Made by a program: the position numbers and the translations under genes. From Trichaptum fuscoviolaceum (Eukaryota > Basidiomycota > Agaricomycetes > Hymenochaetales > Trichaptaceae), in the NCBI GenBank assembly GCA_910574455.1, contig CAJSYZ010000005.1, forward strand, positions 5,456,001 through 5,520,000: 64,000 nucleotides of DNA, read 5' to 3'. Positions 1 through 12,171 of the stretch are shown piece after piece (position 1 is the first letter of the stretch; the number at the start of each line of letters is the position of its first letter). Under the pieces are notes generated by a model. The model worked only from the letters and a program-made list of their open reading frames with translations, was not told where the DNA came from and made no database searches.

Positions 1-1060
1 GACAGCTAAGCAACATTTTCAGTCATCCCCAATCGGACTTAACCACGGAAGAGGCTTACCAGCTTTCGAAGCATTGTACGGTGCTTGTGGCTACCAGCGA
101 GAAAAAAAGTCAGATTTACACCAAGTTATGTTTCCTAGGACAAGGCACACCTGAGGAGAATTTACAATCTTATCAAGAGGTGCACATCAGCATCAGTTAT
201 CGTCCTCGAACAGGTTTAAGAATGGACGCACGGTTCCACTCATGCTAGAGACAAGAACGATTGATCCTCCGCCGGAAGGAATCATGCGGTTGGCTGCTTC
301 GCGGGCGGTGAAAAAGGCGCCGTACACGTTCGTGTCGAACAGACGTTTGAGGCGGTCCGTAGGGTAGCTAAACAATTAAGCAATCTTGAGCAAATGATTT
401 ATCCGTTTTAATTTTAACGTACTCTAGAGCGGCATAATGTTCGCAAATGCCTTTTGTACGATAATTAATGATCGCTGAAGGATGCGAATCAAAATGTACT
501 TTACCCGCTGATGCCACGACAGCATTTATCGACCCAAAACGCGACACCACTTTATCAAACACCTGCTTCATTGACTCTTCTGAGGCGACATCACAGCCCA
601 AGCCGAGGACATCAAGTGCATCCTTGTTTACGTTTGAATCTCCACCTTCGAACCCGAAATTCAGTCACTATCCTTGACGGACGTAGCAATGTAACATAGC
701 AATGTAACATACTGTAAGACTGCTTGAGCTCTTCTGCAGCTTCACGTGCGATATTTTCCTTGTAATCTAGTAATGCCAACGAAGTACAGCCTCTGTTCGC
801 CATAGTACAAGTTCAGACGGATAACGAGTACCGCAAAAGGACGGTACTTACGATTCTACAAAAGCTCTGCAGAACTCATAGCCGAGGCCGCGTGCTGCGC
901 CAGTCACCAGGCAAGTTTTCCCCTCCATCGAGAACGTAGGTAAGGCCTTCGGTTGTGCAGTTGACAGCGCGCGCGAGCACGCAAGCAATTGCGATGAAGT
1001 TCTGCACGATCCCCGCAAAGCAGTAAGATTGCGAGACTGTCTCAATGTTGTGGACAACAT
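1..1060 (-). CDS. Short-chain dehydrogenase/reductase, possibly mitochondrial (partial, runs off left edge)
   Basis: Classical SDR oxidoreductase using NAD(P)H. Exons read 1060-852, 792-713, 645-505, 474-423 and from 367 leftward, with consistent phases (donors GTAAGT, GTATGT, GTAAAG, GTACGT). About 45 residues of Arg/Ser-rich leader (MLSTTLRQSRNL...) precede the Rossmann start, which suggests a mitochondrial presequence. Visible motifs are the glycine-rich VTGAARGLG, the NVYGAFF helix region, VSSMSG with the catalytic serine, and, in an exon around 60-95, YNASK carrying the catalytic Tyr and Lys. The exon between SSMSG (about 230) and YNASK is not resolved, and the C-terminus lies beyond position 1. 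The pattern resembles fungal polyol/ketose reductases (sorbose or xylulose reductase type), but the substrate cannot be read from the sequence. Confidence 0.85.
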
Positions 1061-1975
1061 GGTATACAGAAGTTTAGTGGGGTATAGGCGGCAGGACAGT
1101 TTCCAGTTAAGAGGGGGGTATCGATAGAAGAAGTACACGAAGGTTTGAGGTTCATGATGGCCTTATATCTGTACTCTGGAGCAAGTACGGTGTCGACCGC
1201 AGCTACTAATGGTGCAGCGCTTGCTACGAAGTGACGTCGACGAGCTGCCAATGGTGCCGCATGAGCCGGATCTTTGACGAGATCAATCAACAAGACTAAT
1301 AACTGTGGGGAGAAATAAAATGGATGGTAGACTTTTGGTATTCTGCTGTGGGTAATACTGGGTATGACGCAATGCAATTCGGGTAAGGACTCACTCATTC
1401 TCCAACTTGTTACTACATTCCTTCATCATCGGCGTTCTTAGCTACTAGTAGTGGTGCAAGTAGTCACAAGCATTCCAAGTTTTTCATCAGAGAGAGAAAA
1501 TTGCAATCGAAAACAACAGATGGGGCCACCGTTCGTCAACGTTGAATGTCGCAAACATGCGACATGAGCTACACTGCAGCTGAACAGAAATTAGACAAGG
1601 CTTTCAGCTACGATTGTAAAGCCTCTTCACTGTAAAGACCGATTAGCAAATGGCAGAACAACTCTAGACCACTGCTTGAAGCGGGTTGTGATTTTTTTAA
1701 CGGAAAGTCGTCGGGTGGATCAATTGAATTGAAGAGTCTGAGTGCGGGTGTGACACTGGCAGAGACAGTTTGCGTGACGATAATCAATAGCGTGACATAA
1801 TGTGGCTTTATTGTGCATTGGCCCAAAGTTGGCCACATGGACCTCGCCACTCTCTTGTGTCGCCCATCGTTCGTTGTCCTCGTTCCCCATCCTCCTTTTC
1901 ACTGTCTTTCTCCAAGTCGTTGAACGTGAATTCTTGCTCTTTTCTGACACGTTCAACAAATCTTATCTTCTTACA
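1061..1975. other. Intergenic, divergent promoter region
   Basis: Separates the leftward dehydrogenase from the rightward gene starting at 1976. Open frames here are short and lack splice or codon support. CT-rich stretches just upstream of 1976 (about 1855-1975) look like a fungal 5' UTR/promoter tract. Nothing else was recognised. Confidence 0.5.
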
Positions 1976-3081
1976 ATGCCTCGTGCTGTGCTCGACTCGT
2001 CGCCGTTGCGCACAGACACTGCGAACCGCGACACCTTCCAAGCTGCTCAGACGCGAATGCCGTCCCGGCCACTGAAGCGTTCGGCGTCGGCTGCATCGCT
2101 GGCGTCGTTGCCAACACCGCCGCAGACCATCCAGCACAAGGGACGATATGCGCACTCGCGGTCGCGGTCGCGTGGATCTGGGCAGGGCTCAGACGAGGAT
2201 GCAGACGAGGACGAAGCTTTAGACAGTGGCCGGGGCGCGTCGACATCGCGCCGCCGCTTGGTGTTTGGGCGTAAGAGACAGCGTACGGATCACCTCGACG
2301 CGGTGCTTGCATCTCTCAGTGGCGAGGATTCTCAGAATCCATTCTGGGACGGGGCCGCTGCCACTGGCGAGGACGCTAGTACCAAGGGCGAAGACAGAGG
2401 CAAAACCACAATCCAATCTTCTTCGCAGTCCATTGTTGACTCCACCACCCGTGGCAAAGCGCCTGTCTCACCGCCTCCCTCGCGTCGTCAAACAAGCGTG
2501 CATCAACGGCGACAGTCAGAGTCAGCGCCTAGTACACCGAAGACGAAAGTTAGAGAACGATGCGGATGGTCTGATCCTGAGGACACGGAAGGTGATCCCA
2601 TTCGCGACTCACCGAATAATCCCTTCCTGGATGACTCGCCTATGTCTGTCACTGCTGAACCTATTGAACCACGGACACCCACAGAACAGGCTGAGAAGCC
2701 GACTCTTGCATATGTCTTGTCAGTGATACCTATCTAATCACATATGCTATATCCACTGATCTTCAGTTTAGCCGCGGCGTCAAGGCCACGTTTGCGAACC
2801 CTCTTTACAATCTTCCTCCCGAAATCCGCGAACGCTCGACGCTCCCCGTCGACCATCCGGACTACTCACCCGACCCTACCTGCCCGCCTAAGCTCTTGTT
2901 CGCGGAGGCGAGACGGAAAAAGCAGCCTGTCTCACCGACTCGTGCCATTGCGAAGACTGCGAGTCGTCCTATTGTGAGACACCGCGCTTCGCACGCCTCG
3001 CAGGTGGACGACGGATGGGACGATAGTGAGGACGAGTTGCATATTACTCCGCCCAGACGCCTTCTTTTTAGAGAATCGTAA
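1976..3081 (+). CDS. Basic, disordered nuclear-type protein, 350 aa, function unknown
   Basis: Two exons, 1976-2718 and 2772-3081, joined by a 53-nt intron; total 351 codons including the stop. The ATG at 1976 (MPRAVLDSSPL) was chosen over an in-frame upstream extension because the preceding DNA is a CT-rich leader. The protein is Ser/Arg/Pro/Asp-rich: an RS-like stretch (SRSRSRGSG), an acidic run (SDEDADEDEALDSG), a bipartite-like basic patch (SRRRLVFGRKRQR), two NPF motifs (about residues 130 and 225), and a conserved-looking segment across the splice (TLAYVFRGVKATFANPLYNL). It ends in an acidic-then-basic tail (DDGWDDSEDELHITPPRRLLF). Probably a nuclear, intrinsically disordered regulator or phosphoprotein. 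I do not recognise a domain. Confidence 0.75.
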
Positions 3082-3726
3082 TCCCCTTCAAGTGAGAGAT
3101 CACTTTTTGCGTCTTTGTTTTTGCCTATGTTCTCAATTACTTTTCTAGCGTTCATGAATTTGATCATGACTGCTCCATGTCTTGGCTATGTTCATACCGC
3201 TCGTAACCTAGTTTCGCTCTGCATTTAAAATCCACAAATCCTACATCTTGCTTCTTGCGAAACCTACATGGCGCTATTCCTACTGATCATCTTACCCGCA
3301 CCTTCCCCTCGTCTTGTTTTGTTTCATTTTCCATTTGCCCGTCGCTGCATCATCGTGCTAGAGTTTCGTGCACTGTTGTATGTTTTATAAATGTTTATGA
3401 ATTCTCTTCACCGTTTTCTTATTCACAGGAATATGTCTACCCTACGCAGTTCGACCTAGAACATGATTTTACGTGTAAGTAGGATACAAATGCAGTGATT
3501 CCAGCAATAAACAAGTAATTCAGAAGGAAAGTTCCATGAAACATCATTATGAGGTAGCGCAATGTCAAAGCCTAAAATAACAAGAAAGCGTCGATGAAAA
3601 GAAAGCACAACGGTTATGAACGAGAGGAGCGTTAAAGCGGTGGATAAATTACAGATGAATGAATAGCAAGTAGTCGAGAAAACATATATCAATAATGCAT
3701 TACTTTAATTTGCATTCAATGAGTAT
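3082..3726. other. Intergenic between convergent genes
   Basis: AT-richer DNA between the 3' end of the rightward gene and the 3' end of the leftward zinc-finger-array gene. It presumably holds both 3' UTRs and polyadenylation signals. No gene was seen. Confidence 0.5.
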
Positions 3727-6700
3727 TCATTGCCTGTCGGCTTGAGATTCGAAATGGGGTGAAGGAATAGGTGGTGTATGCATAAACCTATTGTGTGAAA
3801 CGGAAATCGGTGATAGCTGAGAAGTGAATAGCATGGGCGGGCGGTCACGCATGATAGTGGTTAGAGGACTCGGGATCGAAGGAATCGAGGGGATCGTAGG
3901 ATTAGGGTCAATAGTTCGATATGGAATGTTTGGGTACGGAGTCAACTGAACAGCCGCCGCCGCGGACGAGTGCTGGGGAGGTCGGAGATTAGTGCGAGGG
4001 AGAACAACTGGCGGCCTTGGGCCCAAGACGGCTGAGATCGGCGTTAGCGGACCATTGGGTCTCATAGGGTAATTCTGGGTATTGCTCGTAGCTGGTTGCT
4101 GGCGAAAGGGCTGAGCCGCAGGGTAGTATGGCATCCCTTGATAAAGATACGGGCGGTCGGCTGAAACAGGCGAATGCACACCGGGCGGTAGGAGCAAACG
4201 GCCATAGGTGACGGACCCAAACGACGCTCGCGGCATAGTTGTAAGCGCCGGTGGCGGCGTCAGGACCTCCATGAAAGGTGCTTCAAGCTTATGCACAGTA
4301 GAAGGCTGGAGGGCGAACGAAGGGCCAGTGGAATATGGATGATTAGTACCTGCATTCTTCTCTGCATGAGTGGCAGTGGCGATTTCAGATATCGATTGAC
4401 CCGGTAATGGGGCTATTATGGGAGGTGCGAACGTCGTTAAGGGTCGTGAAAGAGGCGTGGTCGTGAATGGGTTGATCATTGGTGGGCTCTTTGAAGTCGA
4501 ATTTCTGCCTTTCTTCGGATCCGGTTCGACTTTGACGCCCAAGGACGCGTTCTGATCGCCGTTGGAAGGCTTTCTTAGATGCAGGAATGTAAGTGAAGTC
4601 GGAACTGCGCCACTAACCTTCTCCTTCGCAGATGGTAAAGTGAGGTCCAGGGTTTCAGTCGGCTCTTGTTTCACAATCACACTCTGCGTCCTTTCTTCGC
4701 GTCCTTCAATTGGAATGTACTCTGTTGAAGTTTCGGGAATATAGACGCCCGGTGAAATGGGATAATCATCTTCATCCTCTCCGTCAGATGCGACAACCTC
4801 TTGTTGCCAGTCAACGGGTTTAAAGGAAGGGACATCATTTGCGAGCTCTACTTCATCAACTGCCACACAGTTTTTGGCATTGTAAGGGAGTATCTCTTCC
4901 TCCTGTTCTTGCGCAATCATCTCGGGCGTCTGTGAGGCCCTATCCAGTTTCTTCATAAACCTTTGGAATACTCAGTGAGTGACTCATCAAAGTAGCAGAG
5001 AACACATACCCCATACGGTTTTGGCAGCTCTCGGCGTGCTTCAGCCAATTTTGACTGCTGTAAGAGATATCGCGGCGCATTTGAATCCATTTATCACACA
5101 TGGCACACAGGATCTTCTCCGCAAGTACTATGCGGGCTCGTGGATCACGTTCCAGCTCTTCCTTTCGGTGTATCTCATTCCTATGCGGTCTTTTCCCCGC
5201 GCTGATGCTGAGAGGCTCTTCTGGCTTCGGCGTGACAGAAGCGCTGGACATTCGCGCTCGCAAGTTTCGGACAATTGGTACAGTTATAGGTAGCTTCTTC
5301 TTCTCCTTAGGCAGATCCGACGGGCGAATGGCGAACTCTGTCGATGAGACTGATGGCTCAAACGCGTTCACTAGGCGACCTAATTCCACGAAACCGAACA
5401 GGCTGAGATCTACAGGACCTTCCTCATCTTCGATCTCCAAGTCTATTATCTCTACAGACCGTGGATCGACAGCCGAGGTTTCCACGGCCAAGGTAGGACC
5501 CTGCCAACTAAATAACCAAGAAAAGAAATCAGCCAATGAACCTTCAGCAAAAACAATGACTGCGTACTTCACAGCTTTCTGGCATCTACTTGCATGACGT
5601 CGCCAGTTGCCTGGAAGAAAACTGTTAGAAGAATTGAGCTTTATCCAATGATTGCACATCTTGCACAAGACTCGTCCACGCTCGACACCCCCTTGTCGCG
5701 GGTCCGCGAGAAGTTCAGCGAGCCTTGCCTCATTCTTTGATTTTGTCGTTCCAGAACCGTTAAGCGCAGAGCCTGATTCCTCCTCCATCTTGACGATGAT
5801 GTCAGGTTTAATGGGAACCACCGCAGAACTTTCGTCGGCAGGAGTTGCGGACGCGCTGTCACAGGATGGTCAAAGACAGATAATATGTAGACAAAACTCA
5901 AGACTAACTTGTTCTTACGCTCACACCTATCGGCATGCTTGTAAAAATTGTGACCGAAGAAAGCCTTGTCATCCTTAAGCTTGATCCATTGCTGGCACAA
6001 GGCACATTGTACTCGATGTGCTTCGACGGCTGCAGCACGTGAGTCACTCAGAAGAGCTTCTCGTCGCCCCTCAGCATTAAGGAAAGACAATTTAACTGGT
6101 GACGACTTCATGTCGACCATAGGGTACACAAGACGCTTCTGAGGACTTGCTATCTTGTTGACCTGCGTCAACACAGGATTCGGATTTGCATCTGGCCTGC
6201 TAACAATAATTAGCTGCAAAGTCGCGAAAAAGCATTAAAGCAAGTTCACGCACCTTGATTTCAGCGCACATCTACTAGCATGCGTATTCCAATTGGTCGG
6301 ATCATATTCAACTTTACTTTGAAGCTTGATCCACCGGTCGCAGAAACTGCACTGGGCTCTGTGAGGTTCTAACACCTTTATACGGTCGTCGGCGCTCATA
6401 CGTGCATGCCGTTCCTCTACTGTTGCGCGTGCTCGAACCTTACCGCGCCGCACTGCGGGCGGTGCCGTCAATGGCGGACCATCAAGCAACACAATCTCAG
6501 GGGACTGGGCTTTCACCACCACTGTCAAAAGGGCCTCTTCACGCGCTCTACTCTTCTCTTCACACCGATCAGCATGCTTCCGCCAGTTGTACGCAATGTA
6601 TGGGATTTGTTCACTGAGCTTCAGCCAGCTATTGCAAGACTTGCAGAAAACGCGGTTGGGCTCGAGAGCGCCTATTCTGGGGTCTTTGAGCATGTTATCC

Positions 6701-9331
6701 CTCCGAAGCTCGATGCCTGTCTTTCCGCCGACGCTGGTGAATTCAGCCCCAGCGAGAGAAGCTTCAGCCTCTTTTCTTGAAATCTCGACTATGTCATTGT
6801 CTTGGGCGGCAACACGAGCGCTCCGCGGGGCCGCAGAAATAGATTCAGTCGCAATAGGTGCTTCCGCTCTTTGATGTTGTATAGGAGGGGCACTCTGCGT
6901 CAGATTTGACAAACTGGAACACAAATCAGCATCGCCGATACGGCACTTAGCATTCATAATGCTTACCCTATCTTCTTCGAACACGCCTGCGTATGCTTAT
7001 ACCAGTTAGCAAGCGAATAATCCTTGTTTGCATGTAGACCAATATGTCGTTTGCATATCAAGCATAAAACACGATGCGGCTCCACCTCCGTACACCGACC
7101 GTCTTCCTCGAGTACTTTCTTACGCCCTTCGGCTGACTCTATATTTGTGATGACAGTAGAGGCAGCTTGTTTACTCGGTGATAACTTGGAAGAGGGATCA
7201 GATTTGTCCTGAACAGCGGGACCTTCTCCTTGACTAATGAATCCGCAAAGAGAATAGTAGCAATCAGTAATGAGGGAATGAGGCAAACTGATAGGACGTA
7301 CCGGTGACGCTCTACACAGTTAGGGATGTGTTTACGCCAATTCCATGTATCATGCTCTCTATACGGTTGTAGCCTGATCCACTGCTTGCAGACCCCGCAT
7401 AGTACTTGATGAGCTTCCACTTTCGTTATCCGAGGATCATCCTGAAGCTCCCGCATACGCTTCGCCGCTGCCTGTGATGACTCAGCAACGGCGTCTTCAG
7501 CTAGTGCGTCTTCAACTGGAATTGGCTTAACATCCACTGGTGGGCTTGATAGGCGCCGTTTCTTTCTAGGCACGACGCTGCGAAAGGTCAGTGAGAGGAA
7601 GAGGATAAGGATAATGAAGGGACGTACCCATTCCTCAACTCGCACCTCTCGGCATGCCGAAGCCAATTTGAGTCTATGTATGTCACGTCTCTATACAGCT
7701 TTATCCACCGCTTGCATAACAGACAGAACACCTCATGCGGGCGGACCTCGCTACACCTCGTATCAGCTTCGAGTGCCTTCTTCCGTTCGTCCTCATTGCG
7801 CCCCTTCTTGTTGTGACGAGCTCCAGCTAATCTACCAGTAAAGCTGGAGACCTTCACGGAAGGCGATGGCTTCCTGGGTACCGGGGCGGATACCGATGTA
7901 GATGTGAGAAGGGCTGGAGTTGTAGATAGGACAGGCGGTGTGGGAATGCTACTTCCATCCGGCAGATAGTCGGAAGGTTCTCTTTTCACACGCGTAGATG
8001 AAGTTGATGGGATGCTACACAAATCGGACCGAGAATGAGGAATTAGTGATCCGGACGAGTGAAGACGATACAGGAACTTACGGTACAGCACTCGAGTCCG
8101 CTTTCGAGTCGTCTACCTCATCGGCAGAGGGAACGTCTCGGTAATATGAGAACCGTAATGTTAATTTTGGTAGGGTTGCCTGAACACTACAACGGTTATA
8201 GTATGTCAGCATCGTCATCTTCAATTAAATACGTTACTATTACTATTAAGACTTACTCGCGATAGTGAGAAGACTCTTCTACAGGGGTTTGCACAGAGGG
8301 TGAAGGAGCCACGAGATCTGCTTCGACTTCGGTATCTGATTCAACTGTGGTCTCGTCAACTAATGTTGTGCCATTAGTTGTTACATCGGATATTGGTCCA
8401 GCACGTCCTCTCGCTTCACACTTCTTGGCGTGCTGCGTCCAGTTCCAACGTTCGTAAGACCGAAAATTATGCAGCTTTACTTCGCGATCACACATTGCGC
8501 ATTGCACTTGATGGGGTTCCACTCTTTTTATTCGCCGATCCGCCTCCAAGATACGCTTTCGGTCTTCCACCGTCAATCCCCTATTCGTTCTTCTCACCGA
8601 GATTCCCTCCTCCTTCTTTATTCTCGCTTCATCTAGTTTCTCTTCGACGGTCAGTGGCTCCGGTTCAGTTGCGACAACCAGATCAAACGTGTTCTCAGGC
8701 TCTCGCTTCACTTTCGTCAACCACCTAAAGAGTTGGTCGGACGAGGGGAAAAATTGTAAGCCTCTGATAATATGGAGAGAAGTAGCAAACGCACCCTGTC
8801 TTTTCTTGGCATCTCACAGCATGAGTGTTCCAGTTTTGCATAACGAAATCTGATTGTCGACATAGTTTTATCCAACGTCCACACATACGACATAGTACTT
8901 GTCTTGCTTCCACAGCACTTATGCGCTGGTCCTTGAGTAATTCCTGTTCCCGTTGTTCACGCGTCATACAGGCTTTGCCGCGAGGACCCCGCTTTCCCCT
9001 CCTCGGTCGCCCGTGCGGTCTTCCTTCACTAACTGCGCCCGGCGCAGACACAGACACTCCGCCTGCAGCACTTGGAGCCGGTAGTGAAAGCAGTGACTGC
9101 ACCTCAATATCAAGACTAAACCGAGAACGTCCCACGCAAGCGATAATTGCAAGATTTTCATGAATATCGGTAATCCAGTCAGTATAGTGCATACATAAAC
9201 AAGCCCAGCATGGCCACGCACTCTTCCTCAAGCTTGACCCTCTTCATAAGCCGAAGTTGTTCCCCTTCGGCGCCCGACTCTGCCTTTCTCCTCGATGCCG
9301 TGGTTCCGTTACTGCCATGCTCATTTTGCAT
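3727..9331 (-). CDS. Ten-module C2HC zinc-finger-like array protein, about 1643 aa
   Basis: Twelve exons: 9331-9195, 9115-8795, 8724-8257, 8186-8082, 8014-7628, 7577-7302, 7233-6967, 6913-6254, 6199-5909, 5855-5568, 5507-5010, 4960-3727; sum 4932 nt, 1644 codons. The ATG at 9331 is preceded by an in-frame TAG. A module of about 40 residues recurs ten times: a lead-in like DxRIxxVEPHRV, then C-x2-C-x3-WIKL, an aromatic/NW motif, and H-x3-C, overall C-x2-C-x19-H-x3-C. Approximate module positions are residues 112-150, 225-265, 435-470, 520-560, 612-650, 745-785, 835-872, 930-968, 1028-1064 and 1190-1230. Modules 2 and 5 lose the WIKL tryptophan but keep all four putative metal ligands. Linkers carry basic patches and VKREP-like motifs. 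The last 410 residues are Pro/Ser-rich and disordered. Probably a nuclear nucleic-acid or protein-binding scaffold. All internal introns are phase 2. A split into several genes is possible but the frame argues against it. Confidence 0.8.
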
Positions 9332-10115
9332 GTCGATGGGAGATTTCTATTGAGTGTAGTATCAAACTGCTCAAGGCTGTGGTTCCGCTCACAGGAGAGC
9401 CCGAAAAGTGAGCTCCGGATAGTATGTGACGTATACGACCTGCAAGAAGGTCACTGGACATGAAGATACGGAGGAGTCGAGGTAGAAAAGACAGATCAAT
9501 CGTTTTCACGATGTGTGGCTTGATGTGGGATCCAAATCTCAAGACGTTGTGGTTAAAGGGGTGCCACGTGAAAGTGGCACCAAATATGTACAAGCAACTG
9601 GAACTGGACTGTGGCTCGCTTGCCTCAAGTCTTCAAGTCACCACCGCCAACTGTACCGTTCGACAACTGGCAACACATCCATCTCTGTCTTACCTCTGAG
9701 CATTTGCTGCTCCTCGAGGTAGGGATTAACATGGTGTACTTCTTGATGAAGGTTGCATAGCCTCCTCTCAACGGAACCTTTCCCTGGTCCCAAACCCTAA
9801 TACAACAGAAGATCGGGAGAAGGCAGTTCATGATATATGAACGTTCCGAATAGCTTCTGAGAAAAATTTCAGCCAATTGTAGCAAAGATACCGACCCTAG
9901 TATCGCCATACGGGTCTACAATTCAGTTTACGATATTCAAAAAGGCGAGGAAGAGTAAATTCGAACGTGTCTAACATGTTGATGCACAAATCTCTTTTCA
10001 CACAAATGGATCCAGGTCAAGTACATTCGAAACAGTCATGAATGTGCGTTTCGTTCTAGGAATACACTGTTATATATCTCATTTGGCCCGCAATACGTCG
10101 TGTCTTTTACGCGCT
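9332..10115. other. Intergenic, no gene seen
   Basis: Lies upstream of the zinc-finger-array gene and downstream of the small leftward gene that ends at 10116. Open frames are short and unsupported. It probably contains the promoter of the array gene near 9332-9500. Confidence 0.4.
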
Positions 10116-10474
10116 TCAAATCCTGTCCTCTGGCATGTTATCGATGGCTTCGTCAATTTCGCGTTCCTGCCTCATCGCATCATTCTTGATGCCGCGGGTG
10201 CGACTCTTGGTAGTCTGATCTCCAGCGTTAGCACGCAAGTCGTTAATCTCGCCTGCTCCAAGAGCCCTTGTGAACAACAAGCCCTTGTCAAAGCAAAGGG
10301 ATAAAGCTTACTCTGCGGAATGCGACCAGTCGACTCGCTCTTAACTGCTTCGCGATCCTCGCGGGTGGCATCGACGCCAGACTCCGCATTGACATAGAGC
10401 GACGCGTCGGCAATACCTGTGCGTTCTTGGCCACGAACTTCGTTTTGGGGCTTGTACTCGCTGTCGGTGGACAT
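10116..10474 (-). CDS. Small hydrophilic protein, 99 aa, unknown function
   Basis: Exons 10474-10312 and 10252-10116 with a 58-nt intron (donor GTAAGC, acceptor CAG); total 300 nt. The product is very polar and charged (MSTDSEYKPQNEVRGQERTG... ending ...EAIDNMPEDRI), with no hydrophobic segment, signal peptide or cysteine-rich pattern. The composition resembles small stress- or conidiation-associated hydrophilic proteins of fungi, but this is only a compositional impression. The start is supported by a plausible 5' leader and by a phase-consistent splice that preserves a uniform hydrophilic character. Confidence 0.65.
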
Positions 10475-11520
10475 GTTGTTTCAGTGGAGAATTGTGGAAG
10501 GGATGAAGAGTGTACAGGTTGTAAAGGAGATTTGTACGGTATGAATTTCTAAACCACTCGATTATTTATATGTTTCCCCGGGCCAACATAGATCCAAACC
10601 TGCGAAGAGTGGCGTTGGCGATCTCCAGTCTCTCTGGATTGCATCATTGCCGTTTAGCATCGAACTGCTGATGCTTTGCAAACTACGGGAGTTATGATGT
10701 ACTGGTGACGATTGCTACCTCCTTCTTAAATCTCGCGGATCATTGTGGAATTCTGCGATTCTGGAGTCCCGTAAACGTCAGTGGCCATTTCCATCATATC
10801 CTTATGGACTACGTAAATCAAACAACTCAATTAAATCAGATTGTTGAATAGATTATGTCCAAGCCCAATAGTAATGTGAGAACATCTAATAATCATTGAT
10901 ATGTATCTACTAGTAATTACATATCGTCGTTCAATAATTTTCGCGATCATAGTTAGTCGTTCCAAGGACCTCAAATTCTACCACCTGCTGGGTCGGCTAC
11001 TACGGGCTTTTAGAGGCTGGCAACAAGCATTCCAGAAGTCGAAAGAACATTCCATTTTCGAAAGCTGCTGGAAGGTACAGGTGCAGATGGAGCCACAACT
11101 TAGTTGAACTTACAAGGAGACAGAAATGAAGGCTTCATTGATGCTCTACGACGCCGCATGGATGCAAAATATGTACTAACACTGGCTCGTGAATTGCTGC
11201 GTGTCACGCCAAAGCTTGAGGTTGTAAGATATCTTCAATCAATATTGACTATTGTCTTGATCTCTGGCCCATGTCTATGTCAATCTACATCAGCAGTGTA
11301 TTCTCTTTATCTATTCGATGACGACCTTCGGAAAAAAGTCTTTCATTGCACATAGCGGATGTGCACCGAGTCATAAGTCCAGCAAAGCTACACCGGCTCT
11401 TGCGGTATAAATTGCCAGAGTTGAGTGTGCCCACCTACTGCAGGAAGTAGATGCACCTGATTCAAGGTAGCCGGAATATTAGTACAATTCATCTAACCAA
11501 TATGGCTAAGTCACGATTCC
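10475..11520. other. Intergenic, no gene seen
   Basis: AT-rich DNA with only short frames. Nothing recognisable as a gene, RNA or repeat. Confidence 0.4.
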
Positions 11521-12171
11521 TCAGGCTGAACTGGAAAACCAACGCACTGGGCTGACATCTGTGAAGACCAAGGCTTCGTGGTCGGAGTTTGTACCACTAG
11601 AAACAACCGCTGTGAACCTATGGCACGAGAGTTGGTGAATGCTTGTTTGTGGTTGCTGTGAAAATAAGCAACTTACTGGAAAGCATCTTTCACGATTGAA
11701 TCCCGCACGAGTTTCATCGCGAGGGGGGCACCACCTTGAACAACTTTCATGGACTACAGACGTAATCATAAAGACTCAAATGTTTTTCTTGAGTGCAGTC
11801 AAGCCTGACTTGCTTACCTGATTCTCAAGATGAAGGAGACCGCCACTGCCGTCAGGTTTCTTGTCACGGAGGCTTTGCGTGGATTGAATTGTGAAAAGAG
11901 TTTCACCAGATTCTGTTGGATAAGTGGTAAACAGCCACTGGAACAAAATTCTATAATCAACTACAGAACTGGGAATGAAGATAATGCTACGTACGATTTG
12001 GTTGTTCGTTTCCGGATTATTCTTTGTCCAAGAAAAAATCGGGTTTTCAGCGGACATACAGTTCTTTCCGGGGAGGGTGCACAAGTCAAGGAAATGAGGG
12101 TCAGTGTCTGCGAAGCCCACATTTCGAATCATGTAGGTCTTTCCGCTGACTGGGTCAACGGGATCGGACAT
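11521..12171 (-). CDS. Small ricin-B-like (beta-trefoil lectin-type) protein, 156 aa
   Basis: Exons 12171-11995, 11937-11818, 11753-11677 and 11617-11521 (sum 471 nt). The order of motifs is that of fungal ricin-B-like single-domain proteins: an opening strand GKTYMIRNVGF, FLDLC, then an N-x-Q-x-W motif (NNQIWLFT) formed exactly across the first splice, followed by a second strand pair (ETLFTIQST) and a C-terminal strand-rich end. There is no signal peptide, as is usual for cytosolic fungal lectins that act against grazers or bind glycoproteins. Only one clear QxW repeat is visible, so the sugar-binding capacity is uncertain. No catalytic toxin domain is attached. Confidence 0.65.

Noticed and set aside
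5100..5597. 165-codon plus-strand frame
   Set aside because: Lies opposite zinc-finger modules 9 and 10, whose spliced frame is repeated and conserved; this one has no similarity.
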